Shown here: piece after piece, positions 11,001 to 19,800 of the stretch
How the letters are laid out: each line of letters starts with the position of its first letter
Position numbering within the stretch: position 1 is the first letter of the stretch
Assembly (NCBI GenBank): GCA_964501365.1
Contig: CAZCST010000020.1
Location: 372,001-436,000, forward strand
Origin: CAZAMB01 sp964501365
GTDB taxonomy: Bacteria; Planctomycetota; Phycisphaerae; UBA1845
Reading direction: 5' to 3'
Length of the DNA stretch: 64,000 nt
The notes under the pieces: model-generated
Databases searched by the model: none
The model's input: the letters and a program-made list of their open reading frames with translations, nothing else
Told to the model about the DNA's origin: nothing
Translations under genes and position numbers: made by a program

Positions 11001-11940
11001 AGATCCGGCCTGTGCTGATTGTGACAACAACGGATTGCCTGATTCGTGCGACCTCAATGCCTGCGGCGGTAATCCCGCATGCGCAGATTGCAATGAAAAC
11101 GGTGTTCCCGACGGCTGCGATATTGCCGGCGGGGCTGACGACTTCAATGGCGACGGCATCCCCGATCAGTGTCAGGTCCCACCGATCGTTGCCGATCCAG
11201 ACGTGCTGAAAACGAGATTCATCTCGTTCACGGTGCCCGGCAGTCAGGTCAACGGGAGCAGCGAAACCGCTCTGAGAGTGCGACTGACCTCCCTCCACCA
11301 CGTGAGTCCGCCATATACAAACGGAAATACGGTGGCGTTCTCCGCCTTTGAAGGTATGACTCTTTGGGTCGGCCCGCCGAGTGAATACGTTGAGTCCAGC
11401 TCCAGCGGGATACTCTTCCATGCGGCCATGCTGCAATGTTCGCCGCACTATCAAGACTGGAGCACAATTGGATTGTTGCACGTCACCGGGTCAGCCATTG
11501 TTCCAAGCTCCATCTACGAATTGGAAAACGTTGCCTCGAGTTGCGCTGGAAATGAAAGCAGCTGCTCGGTGATCTCCCCACCGATTGCGATTGCAACGAC
11601 GCGCTGGGGCGACGTGGAAACTCCGTACAACCCGCCCGACACAACGACGCAGCCCGATTTCGGAGACGTGGCAGCCCTGGTCAACAAGTTCAAGGGATTG
11701 CTTGATGCACCCATCAAAGCCCGTACACTCATTGCGCCAGGGGATGCGTTCGGAAACATTACTCCGGCGGTGATGAGCGTGAATGTGGGCTTCAGCCACA
11801 TTGCGGTTTGCGTGGATGCATTCCGTGGCGCCCCCTATCCGGCGCAAATGGGCCAGTGCGCCACGGGCGGCGGAGCATGCACGACAAATTCCGATTGCAC
11901 AGGTGCGAATGCTCCGCCCTGCAATCTGTATTGCCCATGA
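8044..11940 (+). CDS. Secreted M4-type metalloprotease with PA insert and Ca-binding repeats
   Basis: The start is GTG 8044, with GGAGG at 8031-8035 spaced 8 bases; it gives a signal peptide ending near CLGAP. A propeptide (FTP/PepSY-like, residues about 40-230) precedes a thermolysin-type catalytic domain: HEFTH at about 317-321 supplies two zinc ligands and the catalytic Glu, and NESFSD about 20 residues later the third ligand. A protease-associated domain (VNRGDCTFTEKVKNAQNAGA) is inserted in the catalytic region, and GVPNHAF later in the domain fits the family. The rest is beta-rich, then six or more DCNGNGIPD-type calcium repeats (residues about 900-1045), a feature of planctomycete secreted proteins, and a C-terminal beta domain. 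At 1298 residues it is far longer than thermolysin. Confidence 0.88.
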   Translation: MQSHRGFILVVTVLGCSIPCLGAPVEPGLKVDRSGKTGLATFVRATNGGAIDIPVAAAAGGAKAGPMDFLHAHGRLFGVTTPETELALDKVVGDEIANTHTIYRQTYRGVPVFGGRLQVHQNPTGAVVSANGSFFPIPRTLQVRPALTADDAVARATATLAAVVPVVEKNQLVIVDPGWYGDAPVGAHLAYHIILADQTAGVREAFFVDAQNGKILDHWNLMHTARVRQVFNDVTNVTVRSEGGPATGDFEADGAYDYSGDYYDYLFRAFGRDSINGGGTTLLSTVHLQSSSCPNAFGGTGGASFCDGIVTDDIVAHEFTHGLTGFTADLIYQNQSGQLNESFSDVFGETVDLLNGNAAFPGAPGGTPWPTHGSGPGSDTPNVLRTACVASAFVTVNSPANIAGDYSAQPASFGAALTPAGTSANVVVANPIRACNVDMPFSNAGAMAGKIVLVNRGDCTFTEKVKNAQNAGAIGVIVANNVLAGLAPMGGADATITIRAVGISQADGSTIATEASSGTVNVTLRSNANPDVRWLVGEDSSGFGGAIRDMWMPSCMGHPDSANHPFQTCNPADDGGVHSGSGVPNHAFAIVVDGQSFNGYTVNGIGLFKAAAVWYRALTVYLTPTSDFGDAFIALNQAASDLVGQMIKDPRNGSNYAVFTSQDAAEINNALLAVEMNTLGLCGANEIMDPTPPTKCDGRVVVYSNPIQSGGTAGWTTQTTGPSGPPTPYLWVLRSSGLPMGHAGTAWFGEDRNIGNCGTQDESAVHSLTTSSIVLPGTLESPTVAFTHYLSTESGYDGGNVKLSVNGGAFQLIPASAFIYNPYNSVLVSAASGSTNPMAGQAAWTGGQGASNDWGTSLIDLTGLVQPGNSVRFRFDMGKDGCGGVTGWYVDDFELYTCPVVDCNGNGINDATDIANATSADCDGNGIPDECQIDSNSPAPGGPFFCTSGCDPDCNVNGIPDSCEVAGNDCNANQIPDSCEIANCAGDPACADCDNNGLPDSCDLNACGGNPACADCNENGVPDGCDIAGGADDFNGDGIPDQCQVPPIVADPDVLKTRFISFTVPGSQVNGSSETALRVRLTSLHHVSPPYTNGNTVAFSAFEGMTLWVGPPSEYVESSSSGILFHAAMLQCSPHYQDWSTIGLLHVTGSAIVPSSIYELENVASSCAGNESSCSVISPPIAIATTRWGDVETPYNPPDTTTQPDFGDVAALVNKFKGLLDAPIKARTLIAPGDAFGNITPAVMSVNVGFSHIAVCVDAFRGAPYPAQMGQCATGGGACTTNSDCTGANAPPCNLYCP

Positions 11941-11973
11941 CGCCTAGTTTTGCGTCGGCTCAGGGAGTTTCCA

Positions 11974-13977
11974 TCAGGCAAGCGTGCGAAGGTCGCCGGA
12001 TCGTTTGGTGAAGCCGACCCGGTCCAGGTATTCGACGAACGGCACGACGAATTTTCGGCTGGATTGCAATGCCTCGCGGATTTGCGCGACCGTGACTCCG
12101 CCGTCTTTGCGGATCATGGCAGCCACGATACCTCGCATTTCCGATTCGCGCTCGGAGTGCAGGTAGATCGAGGCATCTACGGAAATCAAATCACCCTGCG
12201 CCACTGCCAGAGTGAGTAATCGTTGCATGCGCTTGCGATCGACGGCATTGGTTTCGGCAAACTCTGTGGGAGTGGGCGGCTGAAATCGACCGGCCTGAAC
12301 CTGTGCGATCAGCGCGGAGAGCAATTTCTCATCGGCAGTGGAAATCGCCGGCGCAAAGGCGGGCAGGCAGACGAATCGGCCGAATAATTTGAGTAGCTTT
12401 TTGGATTGAAAATATTCAAGCAACGGGCGCGCGAGTACACGAGTTTTCGTGACGCGTTCGAGCCAGCCAATCACCGTCTCGATCGGCCTGCCCGGCGAAT
12501 CGGAATGAAGGCGGTGATGTCGCTCCAGCCAGCTTACCATCCTCGCGGCCAGATCATTCAAGGTTGCCGGAACGACGAATACATCGGTTCCCGGCACCGG
12601 GGCCCATTTGGCTTCCTTTCGCAGGATTTCGAAAACTGCCGGAAGTTGCTCCAATTCCACTCCTGACTGCGCACACAACTGCAAATTCGACGAATGCGCG
12701 AATCCCGCCGCCCGCAGAACTTCAAGCACGCGCTGGGGGGCATCGCCGGACTCCAGTCGCCGAAGTGAATCCACGTCAGATTGTTCAGACCGGCGTTTGC
12801 GAATTCCGATCGGCCGCAAGACGACACCGCCGCCCAGTGTGCGAGTGGCCGAGTCATCACGCAAGATAAACCGTTGACCGTACGCAGCGGTAAGAAACTC
12901 CCCGCAGCGAAGTTGGGCATAAGACGATTCTCCCGAGTTCAGTTGCGCGCTCTCATATAAGACCACGCGGACGGGAACCTCGCGCGTGCCCATCTCCAAT
13001 CGAACTCTGCTGGATGATCGAATCGTTCGTCGGCCTGTTGCGAGACAGCGAATGTGAACGTCGAGCAGCTTGGAGGGTTGAAGGTAGCCCGGCGTGGCGA
13101 GTTCGACGCCGCGCTCCACGTCGTCGTGCTCCACTCCGCTCAAATTCAGCGCCGCCCGCTGGCCACGAATCAGTTGCATGTTGGCTGTTCCGTGGCTCTG
13201 CAAATCGCGGACCCGGCAGGTCTTGCCGCCCGGCCAGACCTCCAGTGTGACACCGCTGGTGACAGCGCCCCGCAGCACGGAGCCGGTTACGACCGTGCCC
13301 CGACCCTGAACAACGAACGCCCGATCGACAGCCATGCGAAAGGGAGGCGCAGGCGCGGCCACCGGAATGTCCTGCGAAATTCGCAGGATTGCTTCCTTCA
13401 GTTTTTCAAGCCCCTTTCCGGTCAGAGAGGAAACCGGGCAAACCGGCGCACCGGAAAGTAACGTTGGGGCGAGCAGCTCTCTTAATTCTTCCGACACCAG
13501 CTCAACCATGGACTGATCCACCATGTCAATCTTGGTGAGAGCGACGACGGCACGCTGGACTCCGAGCAGGTTCAGAATCTCGACGTGCTCCACGGTTTGC
13601 GGCATGACGGAGTCGTCAGCGGCAACTACGAGAACGGCAATGTCGATGCCGGTCGCGCCCGCAACCATCGTGCGAACAAACCGTTCGTGGCCGGGAACGT
13701 CCACCACGCCGAACTGCGTATCGCCGATGGTCATGGCCGCAAATCCCAGTTCAATGGTCATGCCGCGACGACGCTCCTCGGGCAACCGGTCGGTGTCCGT
13801 GCCGGTCAGTGCCCGCACCAGCGAAGTCTTGCCGTGGTCGATATGCCCCGCCGTGCCGAGGATGAAGTGGCGAGTTGCGGATGCCGCTATGGTCGAAGGA
13901 TCGGTCACAAAACGGATTATATGGAAGAAACGAACGATTCGCTCTGCTGAGGGTGCCCAGCGTTTTGAAGGTGGCAT
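11974..13977 (-). CDS. selB: Selenocysteine-specific translation elongation factor SelB
   Basis: The GTPase domain is clear: GTAGHIDHGKT (G1), the switch region RRRGMTIELGFA, DVPGHERFVRTM (G3) and LTKIDMV (G4). Two beta-barrel domains follow, and the last 250 residues form the winged-helix array that binds the SECIS hairpin, ending with a segment typical of the last SelB repeat. Length fits SelB rather than EF-Tu. The start is uncertain: ATG 13977 has AAGGG 10 bases upstream but adds about 33 residues before homology starts; GTG 13908 is the alternative. No selA, selC or selD lies in the window. It is divergent from the gamma-glutamyltranspeptidase gene. Confidence 0.94.
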   Translation of the reverse strand: MPPSKRWAPSAERIVRFFHIIRFVTDPSTIAASATRHFILGTAGHIDHGKTSLVRALTGTDTDRLPEERRRGMTIELGFAAMTIGDTQFGVVDVPGHERFVRTMVAGATGIDIAVLVVAADDSVMPQTVEHVEILNLLGVQRAVVALTKIDMVDQSMVELVSEELRELLAPTLLSGAPVCPVSSLTGKGLEKLKEAILRISQDIPVAAPAPPFRMAVDRAFVVQGRGTVVTGSVLRGAVTSGVTLEVWPGGKTCRVRDLQSHGTANMQLIRGQRAALNLSGVEHDDVERGVELATPGYLQPSKLLDVHIRCLATGRRTIRSSSRVRLEMGTREVPVRVVLYESAQLNSGESSYAQLRCGEFLTAAYGQRFILRDDSATRTLGGGVVLRPIGIRKRRSEQSDVDSLRRLESGDAPQRVLEVLRAAGFAHSSNLQLCAQSGVELEQLPAVFEILRKEAKWAPVPGTDVFVVPATLNDLAARMVSWLERHHRLHSDSPGRPIETVIGWLERVTKTRVLARPLLEYFQSKKLLKLFGRFVCLPAFAPAISTADEKLLSALIAQVQAGRFQPPTPTEFAETNAVDRKRMQRLLTLAVAQGDLISVDASIYLHSERESEMRGIVAAMIRKDGGVTVAQIREALQSSRKFVVPFVEYLDRVGFTKRSGDLRTLA

Positions 13978-14078
13978 GTTCTACCAGCCCTTTCCGCAGG
14001 CCAAGACATTGATAGGCCCTCACGGCCTGCCGGTGACTCCGCCAGCCTGTCCCGCGTACATCGAACATTCCCGACTCG

Positions 14079-14107
14079 TTGGACAGTGACGCCGGTGCGG
14101 GTATTCT
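14079..14107 (+). promoter_or_regulatory. Candidate promoter for gamma-glutamyltranspeptidase
   Basis: TTGGAC at 14079-14084 and TATTCT at 14102-14107 are 17 bases apart. Transcription would start near 14114, about 25 bases before the chosen GTG start at 14139. Confidence 0.5.
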
Positions 14108-14138
14108 GGTTTCGAACAATCAAAATGTGGAGAAAACA

Positions 14139-15842
14139 GTGAGACACATGGCCCGAATATTTCAGTCTCTAACAATCATCCTCTCTTTTACTGCCGCATC
14201 TTGGGCGAGCCCACATGAAGATCCTGCTTGGATTGCCAGAGGCAAGAGTGAGATGGTGGCTGCAGATTCGGAGTTTGCCTCGAAGGCCGGGTTGGAAATC
14301 CTGGAGGCCGGAGGAAATGCCATCGATGCGGCCGTGGCGGTTTCGTTCGCGCTCGCGGTGACGCGGCCCTATAGCACCGGCTTGGGCGGCGGCGGATTCA
14401 TGATCGCGCGGATGGCCGATGGAAAGGTCATCGTGCAGGATTTTCGTGAGATCGCCCCGGCGGCCTCGACCCCGGACATGTTTGTCAAGGCGAAGGCCGC
14501 CAATCCCGATGGACCCTCGCCCAGCGAGTTTGGATTTCTGGGGGTCGCCGTGCCCGGGCTGGTGGCGGGTCGGTGCGAAGCGTTGAAGCAATGGGGGACG
14601 ATGCCGCTGGCAAGGGTTTTGCAGCCCGCCATCAAGCTCGCCCGCGACGGATACCCTGTGGATGATGACTACGTTAGCAACGCGAAGGACGTACTCGAAA
14701 CGTACGAGAAGTTCCCTGCGCTCAAGGAATCCTGCGGATTTGTCTATCGCACGTATCTGAATCGCGGGCGGCTGCACAAGATCGGCGATACGCTGGTTCA
14801 GCCAGAACTGGCGCGGCTGCTGGAGGGGATTGCCGCCAATGGTCCTGACTTCTTCTACGATGGTCCCGTGGCCACAGACATCGTGAATTCGATGAAGCGA
14901 AGTGGTGGGATCATTACGGAAGCGGACCTCGCAAATTACAAACCAATACTCCGTGAACCGATCTTCTCGGCGTATCGCGATTACAAGCTAATCCTCATGC
15001 CACCGCCTTCTTCGGGAGGGATCACCATCGCGGAGACGCTGAATATCCTCGAAACGCTCAAATATTCCGAAAAAGTAACAAAGGACCGCGGCTTGGCGCT
15101 GCACTTTCAAGTCGAGGCGATGAAGCATGCGTTCGCCGACCGTGCAAAACTGCCGATCGACCATGCGGAACGGTTCCTCGAGAAGTCAAACGCATCAAAC
15201 ATCGCAAGGCGGATCAACTCCGACAGGAAAGCCGAAGCGGACACTTATGGAACCACAGAAATTCGCGATGCCGGCACCTCGCACTTCTGCGTCGTCGATC
15301 GCCTGGGTAACGCCGTGGTCAGCACGGAAACGATCAACACGGAATTCGGGTCTCTGGCCTCCATCGACGAATGGGGCTTGATTCTCAACAACGAAATGGA
15401 TGACCTCACTGCGCAGCCGGGCCAGCCGAACGCCTTCGGGTTGATTCAATCGGCGAAGAATGCACCCGACCCGGGCAAGAAACCGCTTTCGAGCATGTCA
15501 CCCACCATCGTGCTCAAGAACGACGAAGTCTTCCTGTTGATCGGTGCTTCGGGCGGCCCCCGCATCATCACTTCGGTCCTCAATGTCCTGCTGGGCGTTT
15601 TCGACCAGGGGCTTGACCTCGCGGAGGCAATGGAGGCCCGGAGACCACACCACCAGTTCCAGCCGGATGACGTATACTTCGATCGAGAGCCCGAAAAGGA
15701 CTCGGTGTCGGCGCTGGAGCAACGCGGACACAAGGTGTCACCGACGCGAAAGACCGGTGTTGTGCAGGCGATTCTTCGCAACGGCAACGAATGGATCGGT
15801 GCGTCGGACTCGCGCAAGGGCGGGAAGCCGGCAGGACGATAA
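14139..15842 (+). CDS. ggt: Gamma-glutamyltranspeptidase
   Basis: A periplasmic N-terminal nucleophile hydrolase that transfers or hydrolyses the gamma-glutamyl group of glutathione. A signal peptide (about residues 5-25) is followed by the large-subunit region with GGNAIDAAVA and GLGGGGFM. The self-cleavage site is the Thr of AGTSHFCVVD, about residue 380, which becomes the catalytic N-terminal nucleophile of the small subunit. SSGGIT and PLSSMSPT are also as in the family, and total length is normal. GTG 14139 is preferred because GGAGA (14129-14133) precedes it by 5 bases; ATG 14148 is the alternative. The MTA phosphorylase gene follows after 64 bases. Confidence 0.94.
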   Translation: MRHMARIFQSLTIILSFTAASWASPHEDPAWIARGKSEMVAADSEFASKAGLEILEAGGNAIDAAVAVSFALAVTRPYSTGLGGGGFMIARMADGKVIVQDFREIAPAASTPDMFVKAKAANPDGPSPSEFGFLGVAVPGLVAGRCEALKQWGTMPLARVLQPAIKLARDGYPVDDDYVSNAKDVLETYEKFPALKESCGFVYRTYLNRGRLHKIGDTLVQPELARLLEGIAANGPDFFYDGPVATDIVNSMKRSGGIITEADLANYKPILREPIFSAYRDYKLILMPPPSSGGITIAETLNILETLKYSEKVTKDRGLALHFQVEAMKHAFADRAKLPIDHAERFLEKSNASNIARRINSDRKAEADTYGTTEIRDAGTSHFCVVDRLGNAVVSTETINTEFGSLASIDEWGLILNNEMDDLTAQPGQPNAFGLIQSAKNAPDPGKKPLSSMSPTIVLKNDEVFLLIGASGGPRIITSVLNVLLGVFDQGLDLAEAMEARRPHHQFQPDDVYFDREPEKDSVSALEQRGHKVSPTRKTGVVQAILRNGNEWIGASDSRKGGKPAGR

Positions 15843-15906
15843 GAGGATCAGTACTTCGACCGCGAGAGGGCGGTGTCGGAGGGACTTGACGTTTCGGGAC
15901 CCCTCA

Positions 15907-16800
15907 ATGACGCAAGCACAAATTGGAATCATCGGCGGCAGCGGATTGGGGGATGCGCTGGCCAGGCAGGCTGGAGGGCGAGAGATCGCAATGGATACTC
16001 CGTTTGGCCCGCCGAGCAGCGCACCCGTACTAGCCAACTGGGAAGGCGTTGATGTCGCATTCATTTCGCGGCACGGGCCGGGGCATCGCTACAACCCGTC
16101 CAACGTTCCTTACCGCGCGAACATCTGGGCACTCAAGAAACTCGGCGTTACGTCCATCATCGCCAGCGGCGCAACCGGCAGCCTGCGCGAAGACATCGAG
16201 CCGGGACACCTGGTGCTCTGCGATCAGGTGATCGACAAGACCTTCCGCCGTCCGTCTACGTTTTTTGATACCGAAGGCTTTGTCGCACACGTCGAGCTGG
16301 CCGAGCCGTTTTGTGCGCGGTTGCGCGGCATACTTTCCGAGGCCGGAAAAAACGTTGCGACGACTGTCCACCACGCGGGCACATACGTTTGCATGGAAGG
16401 CCCCCAGTTTTCCACACGGGCCGAATCGGAAATGCACCGTCAATGGGGCGGCGACCTCATTGGGATGACGTGCATGCCCGAGGCCCGGCTCGCCCGGGAA
16501 GCCGAACTGTGTTACGCGCTCATCGGACTTCCCACGGACTATGATTGCTGGAGGCCGGTGGACACTGCAAAAGGCCATCACGACTTGCTCGCCGAGATCA
16601 TCGGCAACTTGAATCGGGCCTCTCAAAACGCCATCGCGCTCATTCACGAGGCCCTGAAGCTGCTGCGTGGTCGTCCCGCGGCCTGTCGCTGTCAGGAAGC
16701 CATGAAGCTCGCCATTTGGTCGGACAAGAAATTGATTTTGCCGCAGACGCGCATCGCCCTCGAACCTCTCATCGGTCGATATCTGGTCGATACGCCGTGA
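15907..16800 (+). CDS. mtnP: S-methyl-5'-thioadenosine phosphorylase (MTAP/PNP family)
   Basis: This cytosolic enzyme splits methylthioadenosine into adenine and 5-methylthioribose-1-phosphate for methionine salvage. The sequence shows IGIIGGSGL at the N-terminus (phosphate site), SRHGPGHRYNPSNVPYRAN, TSIIASGATGSL, and CMEGPQFSTRAES with IGMTCMPEA, all hallmarks of the family. The start ATG 15907 gives 297 residues, the usual length. The ribosome-binding site is weak. The Asp replacing Asn in purine-specific members (PTDYDCW) favours MTA over inosine/guanosine, by analogy with known family members. The stop overlaps or abuts the next gene. Confidence 0.92.
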   Translation: MTQAQIGIIGGSGLGDALARQAGGREIAMDTPFGPPSSAPVLANWEGVDVAFISRHGPGHRYNPSNVPYRANIWALKKLGVTSIIASGATGSLREDIEPGHLVLCDQVIDKTFRRPSTFFDTEGFVAHVELAEPFCARLRGILSEAGKNVATTVHHAGTYVCMEGPQFSTRAESEMHRQWGGDLIGMTCMPEARLAREAELCYALIGLPTDYDCWRPVDTAKGHHDLLAEIIGNLNRASQNAIALIHEALKLLRGRPAACRCQEAMKLAIWSDKKLILPQTRIALEPLIGRYLVDTP

Positions 16801-16805
16801 ATGAA

Positions 16806-19800
16806 ATGCGAAGAAAGAATTGTTCAAATTTTGCCCGGACGCCGGCTATTCTTTGCTTCTTGATTCTTTGTTCTCGTACCATCGCACAGACTGAAGCCGA
16901 AAAGCCGGATCAGAAATCTCCACCCAAGTCCAAGCAGGCCAGCCCTGGCGACGTCTATATCAACGATAGCTTTGAAGCTGCGGATGCTCTGAACAAGGCC
17001 CGTACTCTCACCGACCAGAAGCGTTGGCGGGAGGCAGCTGAGTTGTTGCAAAAGACCGCCGACGCCATGCCAGACCGCGTTGTGCGCACTGGCGAGGGTT
17101 TTGTCGGGCTGCGAAGTCACGTGGCCGAACTGATCTGCCATTGGCCCGGCGAAGGACTTCGCGCCTATCAGGACCTCTATGATGCCAAGTTGCAAAAGCA
17201 GACCGAGGCCTTGGGTGACGGTTTGGACGTGGATGCTGCCGTGGAAATTTTCGACCAGTATTTCTGTGCATCGGGAGCAGCCGCCATGGCCGACCGCATC
17301 GCGCAGATGGCCATCGAATCGGGTGACGTACCTCTCGCACAATGGGCTCTGACCCGTGTGCTGAAACGGCATCCGGCGGGCAGGGCCTACACCGCCCGCT
17401 ATCAAACCTTGATCTCGCTCGCATCCGCCATGGCGGGCAACCCGATCGAAAGCCCTGCCAATGCGGAGCAAACGCGCCTGCGATGGAAGGGGCGCGACGC
17501 AGCACTTTCCGATGTTCTCGCAGAAATCTCCCGCGATTTTCGGTTGCGCGGCAGCGGCGCTCAGGCCGATGATTGGCCCATCTTTGCGGGCAATCCCGAG
17601 CGCAACCGTGATTCGCTGACCAGCGTGGACGATCCCGGACTGCTCTGGCGTTATGCGCTGAATCCGACGCCGGACACGGGCAGAAAAGGCGGGATCGTGG
17701 ATGGATTGGTACGAGGCGAGGGCGAAGGCGGGCGACAAACAGCCATCATTCCAGTTGTTGCCGGAGAACTCATCTACCTTCAGTCCGGCCGGGAGATTGC
17801 CGCAGTTCACCGAATGTCCGGAGCCCAAGCGTGGAAATTTTCGCCGGAAGAGGCACAGGAACAAGACTCTCCTTATTCGGATGACAGACCCATCGGAGGC
17901 CTGTCGCCGGTGGTCGACGAAGGAAGACTTTTCGCCGCACTCCCTTCCAATGACAGCTCCTATTATGACTACGAGACGTCCCGGACCGTGCCGGAACTCG
18001 TGGCCATGGACGCGCTGACAGGAAGCATCCTTTGGCGAATCACACAAAAGGGTGTGGATGCCCAGGGGACGGTCACGGCCTACGATTCGTCGCCCGTTGC
18101 GCGGAACGGCCGCCTGTATATCCTGTCCCGCCGAAAGCGATCCTTTGGTTTTGAGGATTGCTATCTGGACGCCTATCGGGCCACTGATGGAAAGTTGTTG
18201 TTTCGCACGCATCTCGCCAGCGCATCGACGTCGGCCCTCAGCGTGCGCGGAGCCACCCGCTCCATCGCCGCATTGCAGGGCGATTCCGTCTATATCAGTA
18301 CAAATCTCGGGACCATCGCGGCCGTCAACGCCTACACCGGTTCGGTTGTGTGGTTGCACCTGTATGACCGCATTCGGCCCGACGCACCGGGAACCGCCGG
18401 CTGGTCGGCGCGTGATGCCGGAATGGTCCCATTGAACCCGGTGATCTGGACGTCTCAGCGAATTGTCGTGTTGCCCGCGGACGCAGCGCAACTGTTGGTG
18501 CTCAATGCAGACAATGGTGAAACGATCCACGCAATTGCCATCAACAAGCTGTCCAACGTGCATACGGTTTACGGAGCTCGCGGCGACATTCTTTGCGGAG
18601 CCGGAGAGGAAGTGTTTTGTTACGACATCGGCAAGGAGGACACGACCTGGACCTCGCGGCTTGCCGACGAAGCCGCATTGAGCGGCAGGGGCATGTGGGT
18701 GGGCGACGAATTGTTCATTCCACGGCGCAACGGACTGAGCCGGGTCAACGTCGCCAATGGAAAAGTCCAATCCTTTTCGATGGGTCCGCACTTTTCCGGC
18801 GGGAGCGTCCTGGCTCTCCCCGAGCAAATCCTGATCGCCGGTTCCAAAGAGATGCTCTGCTTTGTCCGGAAAGCCGAAATCTGGAAAAACATCCAGGCGC
18901 GAATGAGTTCTCAGCCCGATGACCCGCTTCCTGCCCTGGAATTTGCGGAGGTGGCGCTGGGTGCGGCCGAGATGGCAGACGCACTCAGAGCGATGGATGA
19001 GGCTGTGCGCCGGGTGAAACCATCGCTTTCGACCGCGCCGACTGCCGTCCGAACCCGCGTGTTTACGGACGCGCTCAAGTTGCTGGCCGCACTTCCAACC
19101 GGCTCCAGGGATCCTGCCGTCGCCAAACTGTTTCAGTATGCCGCCGAATCCGCCAATGACGTTGCGTCGCAGGTGGAATATCGATTCCGATTTGCGGAGT
19201 ACTATGAGTCGGCAGGCGAGCCCGCCCGCGCCATCCGATTGTACCAGCAGATCATTCGTGATCGGACGCTGCGCGACTGGCCTCCCGCCCGTGCCGATGC
19301 AACCGTGATGCGATCGCACGTGCGCGCGACCCGGAAAATCGACGATTTGATCAAGCAAATGGGCGCTGACATTTATTCCGAATGGGAGACGGAAGCCCGC
19401 CAATGGCTCGAAGCCGCCAAGAATGCCCAGGACGATTCGCGACTCGAACAACTCATCGAATCCTTTCCCAACAGCCATGCGGCGCTCACGGCCACGCTGG
19501 AGCACGCCAGATTGCTTGAAAAAAAGGGGCGGTACGAAGCAGCTGCGACGAGTTGGGAGCGGGCCTACAACCAGCACGAGGACCCCGGCGAGCGCCAGGC
19601 CATCATTCGACACATCGCCGAATCCTATGAAAAGGCGCGCCGTCCGGAGCTGGCCTACCTCTGGCTGGCCAAGGCGGCGCGCGAGTTTCCCGCAGCCACT
19701 TTTGAGCATGCCGGACGCACCACAAGCTTTGCCGAGTACCGTGATCTGTTGAGCAGCGCGAGAGCGCTTGTGGAGCCGTCGCGGCCGCTGGTTCCTCTGC

